A stretch of DNA of 64,000 nt. It comes from Sphagnum magellanicum. Its lineage: Eukaryota; Streptophyta; Sphagnopsida; Sphagnales; Sphagnaceae. The notes beneath the pieces are model-generated. The model saw only the letters and a list, made by a program, of their open reading frames with translations, made no database searches and was not told the DNA's origin. Below, piece after piece: positions 34,800 to 48,100 of this stretch. Positions within the stretch are counted from its first letter, which is position 1; each line of letters starts with the position of its first letter. The stretch spans positions 12,182,146 through 12,246,145 of the forward strand of contig CM038921.1 in the NCBI GenBank assembly GCA_021904315.1, written 5' to 3'. Both the position numbers and the translations under genes were made by a program.

Positions 34800-37235
34800 C
34801 TAAACATGATCACTGGTGGGATCTAGATCTTGCCGTTGTTCTAAATTTGTATGCAAGGGGAGGGGGCCGAGTTTACACATTCTTGGAGGAGGGGGCCCAG
34901 GCTGAAATGGGGGAGGTGGGTATTGTTGGTATGCATGAGGTCGTCCCCTATGTGGTCCATATGGAGGAGCCTGAAAGTACTGCTGCTGAAACTGAGGCGG
35001 TGGTGATCCTTGATGTGAGAACTCACAAGGAGGAGGAGTGGGACAAGCAGGCCCATGGGTGGCCGACCATACTGCACAGCTGGACTGGTTGACCTGGTTC
35101 TGAACCATCAGCTTGATCTGAGTTAGCACTTGATTCTTGCCCTGGAGCCACTGCACCCATCCATTGTGGACTCATTGATGGATAGAAGGGACACTCAGTT
35201 GGAGGTGGGGGTGGGAGATAAGTTGAAGTAGTTTAAAGGAGCTTGATCTTGACTGACTAAATTTGGTTGCTGATGTTGCTGCTGAGAGGTGACAGATTGA
35301 GGAAGTATACCTCTGTGAGATAGAATCCCCCCACCCAGATTGGATTCCTAGGGCTCCTCCCCATCAGCTATGCCCTCCAATTCAGACTTGAGGACCTGGG
35401 GTCTTCCACACATAAGTTATAATCTCAGGCCTTTAATAACCAGCTTGTTTACCAGATTATCAGCAACATTTTCTGAACCCTCTTGGCTTGTGTAGGTCGC
35501 AAAAGCACAAGCGCATTTTGGCACTGCCTAACTAGACTCAATCTCACCATACCCATAGAACTGGTCTTTAAGATCCTCTTCTGAGACCCTGTCATCAAGC
35601 CCCCCTACATACGGTGTCCTGATATTATGTCCTCCAGGGACACAAGAGAAAGCATTTCACCAGTCTTTCTCAGCAGCTTTGCTGCAACAGGGTCTTTCAC
35701 TCTGAAACATACAAAAACGACCCATTAGCACCAGCTAGAATTCTTTTGGAGAAATTGTGAAATACGTACCAATTACAGTGATATGATGATCCAAAAAGTA
35801 CCCTACAAGCCACAACCCCATTACCATTCAAGGGCAACATAAGCCAATCAATAGCCAACTTCAGCCTGGACACCCACTAAATCCTGCAAACTACAAGGAT
35901 GTCAACAACTCCTGAACCTGTGATACATCCCTGGAGTCATACACCACAACTACCCAAACAGAGGCAAGAAGGGCCACAATACGAAAATGATATTTAAAGA
36001 ACACTTTCCCAACTAGCAATGGGAGTTTCTGACAACCAAATATCAGAAATCAACCAGATCCAAGAAAGACTAACTATAATAGGATACTCAAGCATAGACA
36101 ACTCAAGCATTCAAAATTATCTTCAACAGTCACTTGGCATAGAAGTAGATAACCAAAAAAGTCCTAGGCTTGTTCACTGAACTCCTGCAACACAACCTAT
36201 CAACAGTCTTTCAGATGGCCATTAGTGCAAACAATAAGAACTAGGCACTAGAACTTGCAAACAGGTACAGAAGGTGCATTTCAAGGACGTTTTGTTGAGA
36301 CAGCTCCCCAGTGACAGACATTTCATGGCAAAACAGACACTCAGCTTCATGAGTGCACTTACCTTGTACAATGAAACTGCAAATGTGAGAACGATTTCTT
36401 TTATACAATGGTGTTGTCCATTGCAGCTTCAAGATCTTGTCAGTAGGCGCAGGCCTTTCCATTCAATCCAATCCAGTTCTTGCCTGAAAGATTTCCAAAT
36501 TGTCAGAAACCAGGCCAAGCAATTGTATCAGGCCTGTTAATAATGATTCACTTAACATGAGGCAGCTGCCCCATATTTTTTGAGTTTGGTGTGAACAAGG
36601 TCACATGAGAAAACAGAGATCAGGCAACATTGTTGCAGTGACTGAAAGAGCACCTTGAAAGAATATGGCAACATAGAGAAAGGTGGATAAGGGTGGTGAT
36701 AAGACCACACATGCTGTAGTGCTGCAACCAGTGGTTACATAGCGCTCTACCCAGAAATGGAAGCAGAAGTGTCAAAAGAGGAAAAACACGAAACTTATTA
36801 CTACTACGACTTCATGATGTACATTGCAAAATTGAGTCAAAGCACTGGTAGTATGGAGTCTTGCACCCAACCTATAATACCGTAATGCAGCATTGCTTCA
36901 TCTAGACAAGGCACTTACAATTGAGAAATGAGAGGGGACATAAAACGGAACAGTATCTTATGATTTTGCTGGTCTGCAAAATACTTGCAGTTGACATCAC
37001 TCTTAGCAATTGCATCATTTGTGTTGACACCCAGGGCCATATCTCTCACTGGGACTGGACAGGAAGCCTATACTCAAGGCCAAAGTAAGCAGACCTGACA
37101 CACATTCTTTAGTTTGCTGCATGTCTGGTAAACTTCTGATTTCTTGTGCCAAACATCTCGCCAGGCCTCCATCCAAACACTGTGAAAGGGTGTTGAATCT
37201 TGCATGGGAGCACAATTCAATGCACAATCAAAACA
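34800..37235 (-). pseudogene. CWC2/RBM22-like splicing factor, unprocessed pseudogene
   Basis: The parent family (CCCH zinc finger plus RRM) binds U6 snRNA and helps form the spliceosome active centre. On the minus strand three blocks follow in the right order. At 37,200-36,960: FHSVWMEAWRDVWHKK, TCSKLKNVCQVCL, then AKSDVNCKYFADQQ. At 36,486-36,280: an exon after a CAG acceptor with ILKLQWTTPLYKRNRSHICSF, GKCTHEAECLFCHE (CCCH finger) and VTGELSQQN. From 35,701 downward: VKDPVAAKLLRKTGEM, VGGLDDRVSEEDLKDQFYGY (RRM start), ACAFATYTSQEGSENVAD and NKLVIKGLRL, then a Gln/Pro-rich tail ending SDHV-stop at 34,800. Introns separate the blocks, so this is a DNA-level duplicate and not a retrocopy. It is broken: stops follow QVCLLWP, GEIESS and KGLRL, and there is a frameshift just before VGGLDD. 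The first exon was not found. Confidence 0.88.
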
Positions 37236-38874
37236 GACCACAAGACCAATGCAAACATGAGAGAGTTGTGTAGATCAATAGATGTGTAGCAGCAGGACAC
37301 TTCTTCCCACCATGGAAGGCATGGTTGTTGCAAGAATGTTTCATTGTGACCCTGCAGCAGTTCCCATCCAGTGCAGTTCTGTAGAATGAAGCAGGCTTTT
37401 GGAATCAGGGATGGAAAGGGCTGCAGTCATTCTGTGTCTGGATTGCCAGGAATTCTTTCTGTTGTTGATATGAGCATCATCTCTCCTCCACTTTCTTGTT
37501 CTGTTCCTTTACTTAGGAATGATCACCTTAAGCACAAGGGAGTTCAGCTGTACTTGCCTTGTTTACCACTATTATAACATCTTCTTGTTCTTGGATCCGG
37601 GTCTTGTCTTATTTACCACTATTACAACATCTGCTTGTGCTTGGATCAGGCTGGTTTTTCAGCAGGAACACGACAGGTTCACCTTCATTGAGCTGGAGCA
37701 GGGAGAGAAGGCAGAAGAGAACATTGTCATTGGTGAAAAGCAGTCAGGTATGGATGGATTGCGTGATGCAGACTCCTGTTCTAGTGTTCCAATATTTAGG
37801 GTTTGTGTGAGGGTGGTAAATAAAGTGGTCCATAATGAAGATTAGCTTCAATTATTCAAGGTTTGCGTGAGATGGTAAGAGGCAATAGTGACCACATGTT
37901 TCATTAGTCAGAGCTCTTCAATAGAGGTGGTCCACGATGTTGGCTCAAGGCAGAAGTATGTTAAATGATGGCTATAAACTGGTTATGTCAGCCTTTTGGG
38001 GGTTAATACTGGTAGTTGGGACCTGGGAATTGCCATTGAGTCGTGCATCAGTTGTAAAACTTCAGCAATGTACTGCCGTTCGTGTACTATCACGTTAGAG
38101 CTAAATTGTACAGGAATGCAAAAAGGCAAACCAGAGAGCATCAGCTTTATATTTCTTGCTTAAGTTCCTTCTAAGGTCACAATTGCTGGATGTGGGACAG
38201 AAGAATCATTTGACAAATAAAGACACCAAACACTCACAACAAGAAGACTTCGTGGACAAAATTGAAGATGTGACAGGCTTTGCAAGTGTAGAAAGACTTC
38301 CGTGCAGCAAGAAACTGTACTCTTTTGCCACAAATTTATTAAAAGATACAGACAGGGGCAAAAACCATGTCCAAAAAGAATGAATTTGTCTGTTTGAATT
38401 GAATGTTTTCTTCTTTTTTTTGAGTTTCCAGTTTGAATCTAAGTACCACATGTCTGTACAGGCGTAGTAGAATCAACAAAGTCCATCACTGTTAGCTCAC
38501 TTGCAAGCGGCAAGCAGCTCTAGTTTGAAAACAATGGCTGGTCCCTTTCTTGCTTCCTAACTTTGTTTTCATTTGAATAGATATGAACAACTTCCAGTTT
38601 CAGCATCACTGTCTTAGTGCATGAAAGGAATTCTTTTGGAGAATTCTGGTGCAATTTCACATCCAAGACTCGTGTGGACGAATTGAAGGACTAGCGTGGA
38701 GTGCAAGTCTTGCTGCTAATGCTCATACATCTTTGCTGCAGCTTTCAATTGCAAGACTAAGTCGCACCTTAGAACACCTCCGGCGGAGATCCGCCATTAC
38801 GTGCATCTGTACAACGCCCATGAATCCCAAACCAAGAGGAACGATGTCGAAAGAATCCACCTGCACAAAGATTT
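37236..38874. other. Intergenic and presumed 3' region of the 208-aa gene
   Basis: No gene is recognised. It holds a 50-bp tandem duplication at about 37,560-37,660. The last 200 bases or so are probably the 3' untranslated region of the minus-strand gene that ends at 38,875. Confidence 0.4.
37560..37660. repeat. 50-bp tandem duplication
   Basis: Two units, each starting TTTACCACTATTA (37,562 and 37,612), with several differences between them. Confidence 0.8.
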
Positions 38875-39501
38875 TCAAACAACAGCTTCATCGACAAGCG
38901 ACCAGTCGTCCCAGCTGATTTCGCTTCTGTCATCGTCCGAGAGTTCAATCCCTGACCAGCTATCCTCGCTGACCGGCAGACTAGCCTGCTTGCCAGCCGC
39001 TTCAATCTCGCTCTTGAAGCTCTCAAACTCATGCCTGAAAGCTTCAAAGTCGGGAAATTCAGCTTCCATATTCTCCTCGACGCTGCTGCTATCACTATCT
39101 ACAGCCTGCTCTTCACCGGCATCGTCAATCCCAGGATCCTCAACGCCCGACTCCGCTGCACTCTGGTGCTCGTAGATCTTCTTCTCTTCATCATACTCAC
39201 TCATTGGATAGTCAAGTACCAGCTTTCCCTCTGCAGCGGCGCTCTCAGAAGAGCCCCAAATCCCACTATTGGCGTTCAAATCTGCCTCAGAATCGTAAGT
39301 AATCTCAGCACAGACACGCCAGTCGTCGAGGTGATGGTTCATGGTGATGTCCAACGCCGTTCTCTTAACATGCCCCTTTGCCTTCACTACTGATTTGTTC
39401 ACTGGGTGTGAGTGGCAGCCGGGACATCCGACCTTGCGACATTTTCCTGTTGCTCTGGTGCGGTTTGTGGGTTTGCCAGACACCTTTCCCTCTCGCCTCA
39501 T
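38875..39501 (-). CDS. Acidic 208-aa protein of unknown function with N-terminal Cys/His cluster
   Basis: A single open exon of 208 codons starts at ATG 39,501 and ends with TGA at 38,875. The N-terminus is basic and holds KCRKVGCPGCHSHPV (Cys-x4-Cys-x2-Cys-x-Ser-His, residues about 20-34), followed by a Lys-rich KSVVKAKGHVKR. The remainder is strongly acidic: about 60 residues with runs such as DSEADL and DSDSSSVEEN, a helix-like PDFEAFRHEFESFKSEI segment, and a C-terminus SEISWDDWSLVDEAVV. There is no signal peptide or membrane segment. The start is supported by the basic Cys cluster directly after it and by the CpG-rich upstream DNA. I do not recognise the family. The basic-then-acidic layout with a possible metal site suggests a nuclear protein, which is inference. 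Confidence 0.72.
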   Translation of the reverse strand: MRREGKVSGKPTNRTRATGKCRKVGCPGCHSHPVNKSVVKAKGHVKRTALDITMNHHLDDWRVCAEITYDSEADLNANSGIWGSSESAAAEGKLVLDYPMSEYDEEKKIYEHQSAAESGVEDPGIDDAGEEQAVDSDSSSVEENMEAEFPDFEAFRHEFESFKSEIEAAGKQASLPVSEDSWSGIELSDDDRSEISWDDWSLVDEAVV

Positions 39502-40195
39502 GCTGAATCAAAGAGCGGCCTGTTGTCTTCTAGGTTATGTTACAAAAAAAAGATCCTCTACCTACAACTTCAACAAAAGAAGGAAAGAATTGCAACAAAA
39601 AACTATGCAAAGTTTAGGAGAGCGAAAGAAAGAAGCCGGGTGTTCTCGGAAGACGAGAGCAACAGATATAAACAAAAGCAGGGGCAAAGGATGAACAGGA
39701 AGAAGATGCAGAAAGGAGGAAATTACTGAGGAGGAGAGACGAGAAAAACGGGGACAGCTAACTACGAAAGAGATTGCACGCTCTGCAGGGAGTCGAGTGT
39801 GCAAGCAAGGGGGGAGTCAAGGTGGAACGCGTCTGTATGTGTGTGGCTTGCAAGCCAAGCAAACGTGTACAATGGACAAACACGGCGCAGCAGAGATCTG
39901 ACACCAGCAGTATCGCACTTCCGCCTTGAAGCAGCAGGTCAGGACTCAGGACGCATTAAACAAAAACTTGGAAAGCAAAAAGTGACTGGTGCAGCCAGCA
40001 AGCAACCAAGCACCCGATTTGCAGATCTTTCGCGTCTGCACCCCACCCCGTTCGTTCACATCTGAGTTCGTCGAAACGGGCCCCACGGAGAAAAATCGGT
40101 ATGGCAGGATAGAAAGTGCGAAAAACAGCAACAACGACAGCAACAGCGGCAGCAGCGTAAAAGAAGACGACAAGACGTGCGCAACACACTTTTAA
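39502..40195 (-). promoter_or_regulatory. CpG-rich upstream region of the 208-aa gene
   Basis: Visibly richer in CG dinucleotides than the rest of the intergenic DNA (for example around 39,730-39,960 and 40,010-40,190). CpG retention suggests DNA that is unmethylated in the germline, such as a promoter or 5' leader. No clear TATA box is seen. Overlapping short frames on both strands have no recognisable domain. Confidence 0.4.
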
Positions 40196-43100
40196 TTATT
40201 CCTTTTGTGGCGGGCAGTGTGCTCACTTGTATTGACTGTGTCAATCTTTGATTTGTATCGGTATTAGGACATTTCTTTCTTTCCTTGGTTGCTTGTAAAG
40301 GAAGCGTTTCAATTAGGAAATTGTTGTTGGAAAACGCCTGCCAAGTTTGGCCGTCCTTGGATGAAGAATTGGGAAGATGGCGGAATTTTTTTTTTAATTT
40401 GGGGTGTTCACGTTCAAACCATTTCAGTTTTTTCTCTCCCTCCTGTAGCCTAGTTATCAAATACCCTAATACCTTTACCTCTCCGGGCAATAATTAAATT
40501 ACCTTCAATATTTTCAAAATTAGCTATCCACAATGTCCAAAGTTCTAGAAGAAATTATATTGCTGTTCATTGTACATGGTTATTTTGTTCATTGCAAGTC
40601 TAAATGGTTGCGTCTTTGGAAGTGTTGAAATTTTAGGAAATTATTTTTGTTATTGCGGGAGTGAAAAAACAAGAAATAAATAAATATTCGGCAAGAAAAT
40701 GAAGGAATGGTAAAGGTACTACGGTAGGTAGTTGGGTGCTTGGTGTTGTTCACTAAATTGTGGGAATTACCTTTATGAAACACTGAAAGAAATTTCCTTG
40801 TATATTTGGAGCACACCTTATATCCATGAACATCCTTACTAAAAATAGAAAGGATCTCACGCCTACTCCAAAAGAATGAGAAAGAGATTATGCCTCCTTG
40901 TAAGTATAAGATCTCTACCTCTCTTAAGGATTTATAGGCATAAGAACTTTTTTCTTGTACACTCATTATTTATGAATGTATAGGTTCATGATGTCATTTA
41001 TGATGGGTAAAGCCCATGTGTGGAGGACATTCTAAAAATTTGGGGCCAGGCTTGACTACCACCTTATTTTAGGCCCTTTATTTCAAGAACGTCCCCACTT
41101 TAGAGCTTTACCTTACACAGCATTGCTTGAGGAAAGCATTGGAAAGAATGGGTGTTCATATTATTTAATTTAATTATTTTTTTTCCCCTAAACGTTTGTC
41201 CACACCTAATGATAAGTGTAAATTATATCGAATATATCTTACATTTACACCTATCTTAGGTGTTGGGTGTAAGTTGGGTGTAATCACAATAAAATGGACA
41301 TAAAGATTATCATTTTTGAAAGTAACAAGAAAACCTATTATATACAAAATCTGTTGAATGATTAAAAAAATCTTAAAATATATTAATGTACATTAATTTT
41401 CAAATTTTTCATCATAAAAATAATTTTTAAATAAGTTTTTTCTATATGCAATCTATTTGCAAGTTTTATTTTTGTAGTGAAACCTTTGTTTCAAGTACAT
41501 GAAAATGTGTTTTAACAAGCAAAAAAATAGATTTCTTTACAAAGTTTTCAAATATAAAATGATCTTCATATTGCAACTCAATGCATGTGTATTTCATTAA
41601 AACTTAATGAAAAAATATTAATTAGTTAGTTTCAATTATTTATTTATTATTTTTTTAGGGTCATTTGTTTCTTTTTTTTCCAAACTACATTTTTATAAAT
41701 TGATAAAAGGGAAGTACAATAGTTGACACATATTTTCACCCATTTCAATGTTCCTTTATTTGTTTTATGTGCCTAATACATGGTAATATTAAAAGCACTC
41801 ATTTTTTGTGTTATTTTACCATGCTTCCACCCTATTAATTACTCGGGCCCCGCGCTACTTCACACTACCAGTGATGATAAATAAATTATTTAAAAATTAA
41901 TTAGTTATCAAAAATTAATAATACATGATCATATAGATTATCCATGAAATTATTTTCGTTTTCATTGATTAAAAATTATATTTAAATTTCACCTGTTATA
42001 ACCTTAATATTTCTAACACCCATGATGTAGAAGTTCAGTTTCTGATTGTTCTCGTTACCTTGTTGATAACATTGCAAGAGGGATTCCCTCTGATGGCAGT
42101 TGACTTTAATGAGAGGCTGAAAAACTTCAAGAGTTCTGAGTAGGCCCTTGAGACCTGAACTATTTAAGCCTCTCCTTTTGAAAGTAATGTGTAAAGAGAC
42201 TCCATGTTGTAGGCTACAAGAAAATTCAATCTTATTCTTTTCATATTCATTCATGATCAGAAAATGATATGGTCATGTAAATAAATTGTTAGCTTTCGAC
42301 CCTCTCCTTTGGTACTACTTGGTACCCACATCACAAAGTATCTGGTGAATAGACACACACACATAGCTATAAGAATTTTTGGACTGTTTGGGGGGGGGGG
42401 GGATTTTGAGCCTTCTAGAGTGAATTTTTTTTGTTATAAAAATCTACACAAATCAAGTCCAAGATGGAAAAAACAACATACTCCACAATATGGAATTGGT
42501 AATTCAATGTGGTATATATGAAACTTTCACCCTTCAAACATCAACATCATGTTGTATACACAACCACAACAGTGTGAATCGACACCGAATACACATAATC
42601 CATTTCTATAGATGACCCCAACTCCAACACTTTAGTAGTGCCAAGTCAGGTACAAAATATCAAAATTTCACTAATATAGGCTATTAGAATAAATATGCCC
42701 TTAATCACAAATGTAGTTTTACATCTTGTTATGCAGAAATCAACAGTTGGACAAACCATCCAATAAGGAAAGATTCAAACAACTATAAGACAAACTCATT
42801 ATTCTTGTGGAAACATTATATGTTCATAAAAAACTCAATATGTACTCAAGGTTCAAATACTTACTTTTTGTTATGTGCAGATATTAGCACCCGGTTGGAT
42901 TTGGACAATGATAAAGGTACCCAACAAACTTTCCCATTCACTAGTGAACAAAGAGATTCCACCATCAATGAATGTTTACTACTTTCATATGAAAAGGCAT
43001 TCACCTATGAAGATTATGCCTCCGAATTCTTTTATGATTGTTCTACACACATGTTTTGGATTAGTGAGCGCACTTGTCAACTTGATGAAGCACACAATGA

Positions 43101-44366
43101 ATTTCTTGGTGGAGTTTCCAATCCCTTGGGAGTCAAGGTTTATTGTCTTTTTGTAATAGAAAATTCCCACCTTTTTATTGAACCATATTTTGATTTGGTG
43201 AAATGTTCATTGGGATCAATGTAGTTCTATCATGAAGTCATAGTTTTCAGTTGAAGAAGTTTTAGAATGTTAACAAGTTGACAAGATATCCCTATGTTTT
43301 TGGTGGAATATTTGCTACAAGTGAATGACAAGATGCCTCCAGCAACCTTATGAAACTTTGTGAGATTTTCAATCTGAACGACAAACTAAGAAGGCTGACT
43401 ATGATTATATGCATGGGAACAAAGAAGCTTAGTGAGAAGTTCCTTGTTTTGGTGTTGGCTATGCAGAACACATGACACATTGTGATGTGTTTCAGTGACC
43501 CCATGCATGGAAGCACGATCAAGGTTGCATCAAGTTTGAAGACCCAAATATTTGATGCCATCCTAGTGAATTCAACAATCTTAACACCCCTCTCCATACC
43601 ATGATGTGTGGATGAAGCTTGGTTGGTTTATCGGGGTTATCCTTGAACAAACTCATGGATACATTTCCTTCCACAAGATGATGATAACCAAATTCATATT
43701 CATGTACATTCATTAAAGTAGAATATCACAATGCCTACACAATTGTATATCAACAACATTTTCTCTATGTGTGATTCTAGACTTATAATGTGTATATCAA
43801 GGTCTATATGTCTAGTTTCCAACATGTTAATGAAGGCTTGGATATGTGCAACAATGAAATCATTTGAACACGTTTGTTGCAATTTCATAAAGTCTGTGTT
43901 CCAGGATCCTTGTAATTAGATATTCAAAAGGATTACTAAAAATCAACACTTACCCATCACCTGCTCAAACTTCATACAACAAAAGCTCCATCACACTTAT
44001 AATGAAATTGTAACTATAGACACAAGTGTGCAATTGATGCCACCACCATTTCATGTCAATGTGACAAAAGTGCACAATTCTTCTATAATTCATTTGCAAG
44101 GAATGAGTCAACTCCTTGTGTCAAGTCTTTTTTAATCCCACAAATTGGTCTCCATAGCAATTGTGGGGGAAAACATCATTTCAAGGTTTTTATGTTTTTT
44201 TTCCAATTTTTTGCATTAAAAAACACACTACAAAACCTCCCAAAATGGACTTTGCAATGGTTGTTTTTAGTACACCTTAATATTTTTTCACTTGTTGGAA
44301 CTCCATGAAGGCCCTCATTAATAAATCCTTGGTAGTCAAAAAACATTGCCCCACCAAGCGTGTGAT
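40196..44366. other. Long AT-rich gene-free stretch left of the hAT element
   Basis: No gene is recognised. An imperfect hairpin lies at about 41,205-41,267 (arms around ACACCTAA..GTGTAAAT). A run of 12 G lies at about 42,391-42,402. A 139-codon plus frame at 42,805-43,224 shows no domain I know and may be a worn piece of an older element. Confidence 0.4.
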
Positions 44367-44374
44367 GTTAGAAC

Positions 44375-44399
44375 AAATGTTGGGCAATTTTCATTTTTT
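44375..44399 (+). repeat. Left terminal inverted repeat of the hAT element
   Basis: Begins AAATGTTGGGCAATTTTC. The inner part continues as a T-run. It pairs with the repeat at 53,236-53,260 and follows directly on the target duplication GTTAGAAC. Confidence 0.82.
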
Positions 44400-44975
44400 G
44401 GGTGAGAACCTTTAAGGTTTTAAATCGGTTTTTAGAATGAGATTTGGAGGTTTTCACATAGCATGATAACCTTTATAATAACCTACCTGTCAATTTTTTC
44501 CCAAATGAGAATTAGCTTTTGAAAACCTTAAAAATATCACCTAGAGGTTGAACATGATAACCTTACAAGGTATAAAAAAAAGGGCACCAATTTTCAGTTG
44601 TTAGGATGTTTAATTAGGTTTAGGTTTTAATTTTTTATCTAGTTAGTGCAACCTCTCAACAACTTCTTTAACGTTTCCTTTAGCAAGAGCTCCATGAAGA
44701 AGCTTCATGTTCTTTTACAAAAGGGGGCCAATTTGGCCCCATCTCCGCATTCCTCCTCCTTTGTGTTTCATTGTTCCTCCTCTTCTATGTTTTGCTATTG
44801 TGCAATGTTTTGTCATTTCTCTTTGTTTTACTACTCCCTTATGGACCCAAGTACCTTTTTGCCCCTTGTTAATTCATTGTTACTTAGTGTTTCGTTGTTC
44901 CCTCGTCCAAATTGGTACTTCCCCCCATTCTTTTTTTTATAGTGTGTTGGAGTTTCACAATTCAACATTGAGTTT

Positions 44976-45185
44976 TGTTGAGATGTCAAGCTCAACTAGA
45001 GCTGGCATTCATGATGTGCCTCAATGACCGTTCTACATCGACTAGCATGCTTAGTGATCGTTCTATGTTCACATCGACTGACGTGTGCGCGACGGATCTT
45101 CACCAGTGTTTTTTAAAGGACTTGTTGTCGTCTAAGGGCGTGGGTGTTTGCAAGAGCTCAAGCTCTCTCCCCCCTTATCTTTTCA
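44976..45185 (+). repeat. Left LTR of the copia element
   Basis: 210 bp, TG...CA ends, identical in length to the right LTR and about 91% identical by eye. Confidence 0.95.
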
Positions 45186-48100
45186 TGGTATTAGAGCATG
45201 GTATAGGCTAAGGGCTGAGCAGCAAGCACAAAAAGCAAAGGAGGCGATACGACAGCAAGAGGCCATCATCTCTTCCCCCTTCGTGTTCGCCACTACACAT
45301 GTGTCGGAGCTCTTCGGGAGGCACCGGCAAACGACATCGGATCAAGGAGTTGTCTTCGCCAAGATGAAGCTATAGGGATTGCATACAATCTTTTGGACGG
45401 AATTTTGGGGCTGAAACTGCGTTTCTGCATCATCTCGACCTCTGTTTTGAATCAGCAGGCGTTCGTGTGCTATTCGGACAAGATGTCAGATGGCATCAAT
45501 CAAATTGTTAATGAGAAGCTTGACAAGAACAACTTCCATGCTTAGAAGTTCAGGATGACCAATTTCCTTATGGGAAAAGGATTTTGGGACTATGTGGAAG
45601 GTGAGAATGAAGACCCTCCAGAGTTGCCCGAGGAAAATGCCACTACAGTAGAGATAAAGGCATTCAAGGATTGGAACCAAGGTGCACGCAAGGTCATGTA
45701 TTGGTTGTCTGTCAGTGTTACAAACACAATGATTGGGCACATACAGGATGCTCACACTCTAGTAGAAGCATGGCAAAACTTGGTGCAAATGTTCCAAACA
45801 AATACAAAAGCAAGGAAGCTGCAACTAAAGTAAGAGCTGCACACTGTGGAGAAGAAGAACATGTCTATCAATGAGTATTCATTGAAGATCAATGGTCTTG
45901 TTGAATCCCTTGCATCTATTAATGTATCTATGGATGATGATGATTTGGTCAACGTTTGTCTAAATGGACTTGGAAAGGAATACAAACCTTTCAAGACATC
46001 CATAATTGTCAGGGAGAATGTTCCCAAATTTCGAGATCTTGTTTCAATGCTAATTGTAGAAGAGAACTTTAAATGAAGATTGTTCTACATAAAACAAGAA
46101 CAATGTAGAGCAGTAGGCCTTCTACTCAAATACAAGTAGAGGCAGAGGAAGAGGTCATGGTCAAGGCCAAGGTGGTGGCCATTTTGGAAATCAGAATTTT
46201 GGATAGCAATAGTCAAATGACTCACAACAACAACAATCATACAGAGGTGGTGGAAGAGGCCAGTCTCAAGGCAAGGGGGGCCAAAGAGGACGTGGTAATT
46301 GGAACAGACAACAATCTGGATCAGATTCTAGAGACTGTCATTATTGTGGCAAACCAGGCCATTGGGCCAAAGAATGTAGAAAGAAGGAAAGTGACATGAG
46401 GAATGGAAGACTGCAGCAGAATAATTATGCATCCTCAAGCAAGCAAGCTGAAGATAGGTATGAACATCTATTTGTTGTGCAGCACATGCTAAATACAATG
46501 GCTGCAAATGTATGCACAAATGTTGATAATGTATGGTATGTGGATTCGGGAGCCTCTAACCACATGACCTATCATGGTGAGTGGTTTAGGGATGTCAAAA
46601 ATCTGGAAAAACCAGGTTATGTAAAGACGGGAGATGACACAGCCCATCCCATTGCTCATATCGGGAATGTGCCATTAGTTATGCACTTTTAATGTACTTC
46701 ATGTGCCCAATATCACAAAGAACTTGGTTTCTGTTGGGCAAATGATTGAGCAGGGTTTGCAAATTCGGTTCAACCCTGATGGCTGTTATGTCAAAGACTT
46801 CAAGGACAAATGTCATTTAGTTGCTAAGGGCAAAAGAGTGGGCAGAATGTTTACCTTAGATGTAAGCATGCCTAAGGTGGAAGCTGCTATGTTTGCACAA
46901 GGTGTAGGAGTTGTGGCTGATATGGACATATGGCATAAGCGTATTGGTCATGTAAATGAGCAGCAATTGAAGTCTATGCAGAGTTTAGAAATTTTCACAA
47001 GTTTGCCAAAGTTTAAGGTGGATGGAATGCATAAGATATGTGAAGCATGTCAATTTGGGAAACAAACAAAGAATGTGTTTCCACATGACAAGAATGTAAG
47101 TAAGAGAGCACTTGATGTAGTGCATTCAGATGTATGGGGGCCAACCAATACGGCGTCAATGGGAGGATGTCGCTACTATGTATCATCCATTGATGACCAC
47201 ACAAGGAAAGTGTGGGTGTACTTCATGAAGGAAAAAAGTGAAGTGTTTACTCACTTTTAGAATTTCAGAATGTTAGCTGAAAAGCAAACAAGGTTGCAAG
47301 TTAAGTGCCTAAGGTTAGATGGAGGGGGAGAATATTTCTCCAATGAATTTACTACATATATGAAAATGCATGGAATTCAGAGGCAATTTACATGCAGGTA
47401 TACTCCGTAGCAAAATGGAGTTGCTGAGAGAAAGAACAGGCACATTGCAGAGGTTGGTCGTGCATTAATGGCTGACAAGAACATGCCACATCATTATTGG
47501 GCTGAAGCAATTGCGACTGCAGTTTACATCATGAACAGGACCCCCACAGCAACAATGCATGGTATGACTCTAGAGAAGAAGTACAGTGGCAGAAAACCAG
47601 ATTTGTCACACTTGAAAGTGTTTGGGTGCATTGCATATGTACATGTACCAAATGAGCTACGAACTAAGCTAGATCCGAAGGCTGAAAAATGTGTTTTCAT
47701 TGGGTACTCACTTGAGCAGAAAGGGTACAAATGTTATAACCCTGTCACACGTAAAATGAGGGTGAGCAGGCATGTTGTGTTTGATGAAATGAACAGCTGG
47801 TATGATGATGTGAAAGACACTATTGGGGCTGATGCAGATGAGCATGTGGTTGCAAAGAATGCAAGTCAACAATCATAAACATTGAATGGACCACGAGAGT
47901 CCCCTTCTAGTGGGTCTACTAATAAACCATGGAGTGGTAGGCTGTGTCATAATAGCAGTCCTACAAATACAAGTGATGCATCATATAAAGGAAAAGAGAA
48001 GGTTGGTAAGGCCCTTGGTATGCCTGACATTTCTGCAGGATATTCACATGTAGATGGAGAGTTTAGTGGCTCTAAGTAGAGCCTTGATGAGGAGTTTTGG

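Noticed and set aside
39799-40490. Several overlapping 70-140-codon frames on both strands upstream of the 208-aa gene
   Set aside because: The CpG-rich, stop-poor composition opens frames on both strands. None shows a domain, and the region is better explained as promoter and leader.
42805-43224. 139-codon plus-strand frame considered as a gene
   Set aside because: No domain recognised. It lies in decayed AT-rich DNA left of the hAT element, and its composition gives no support.
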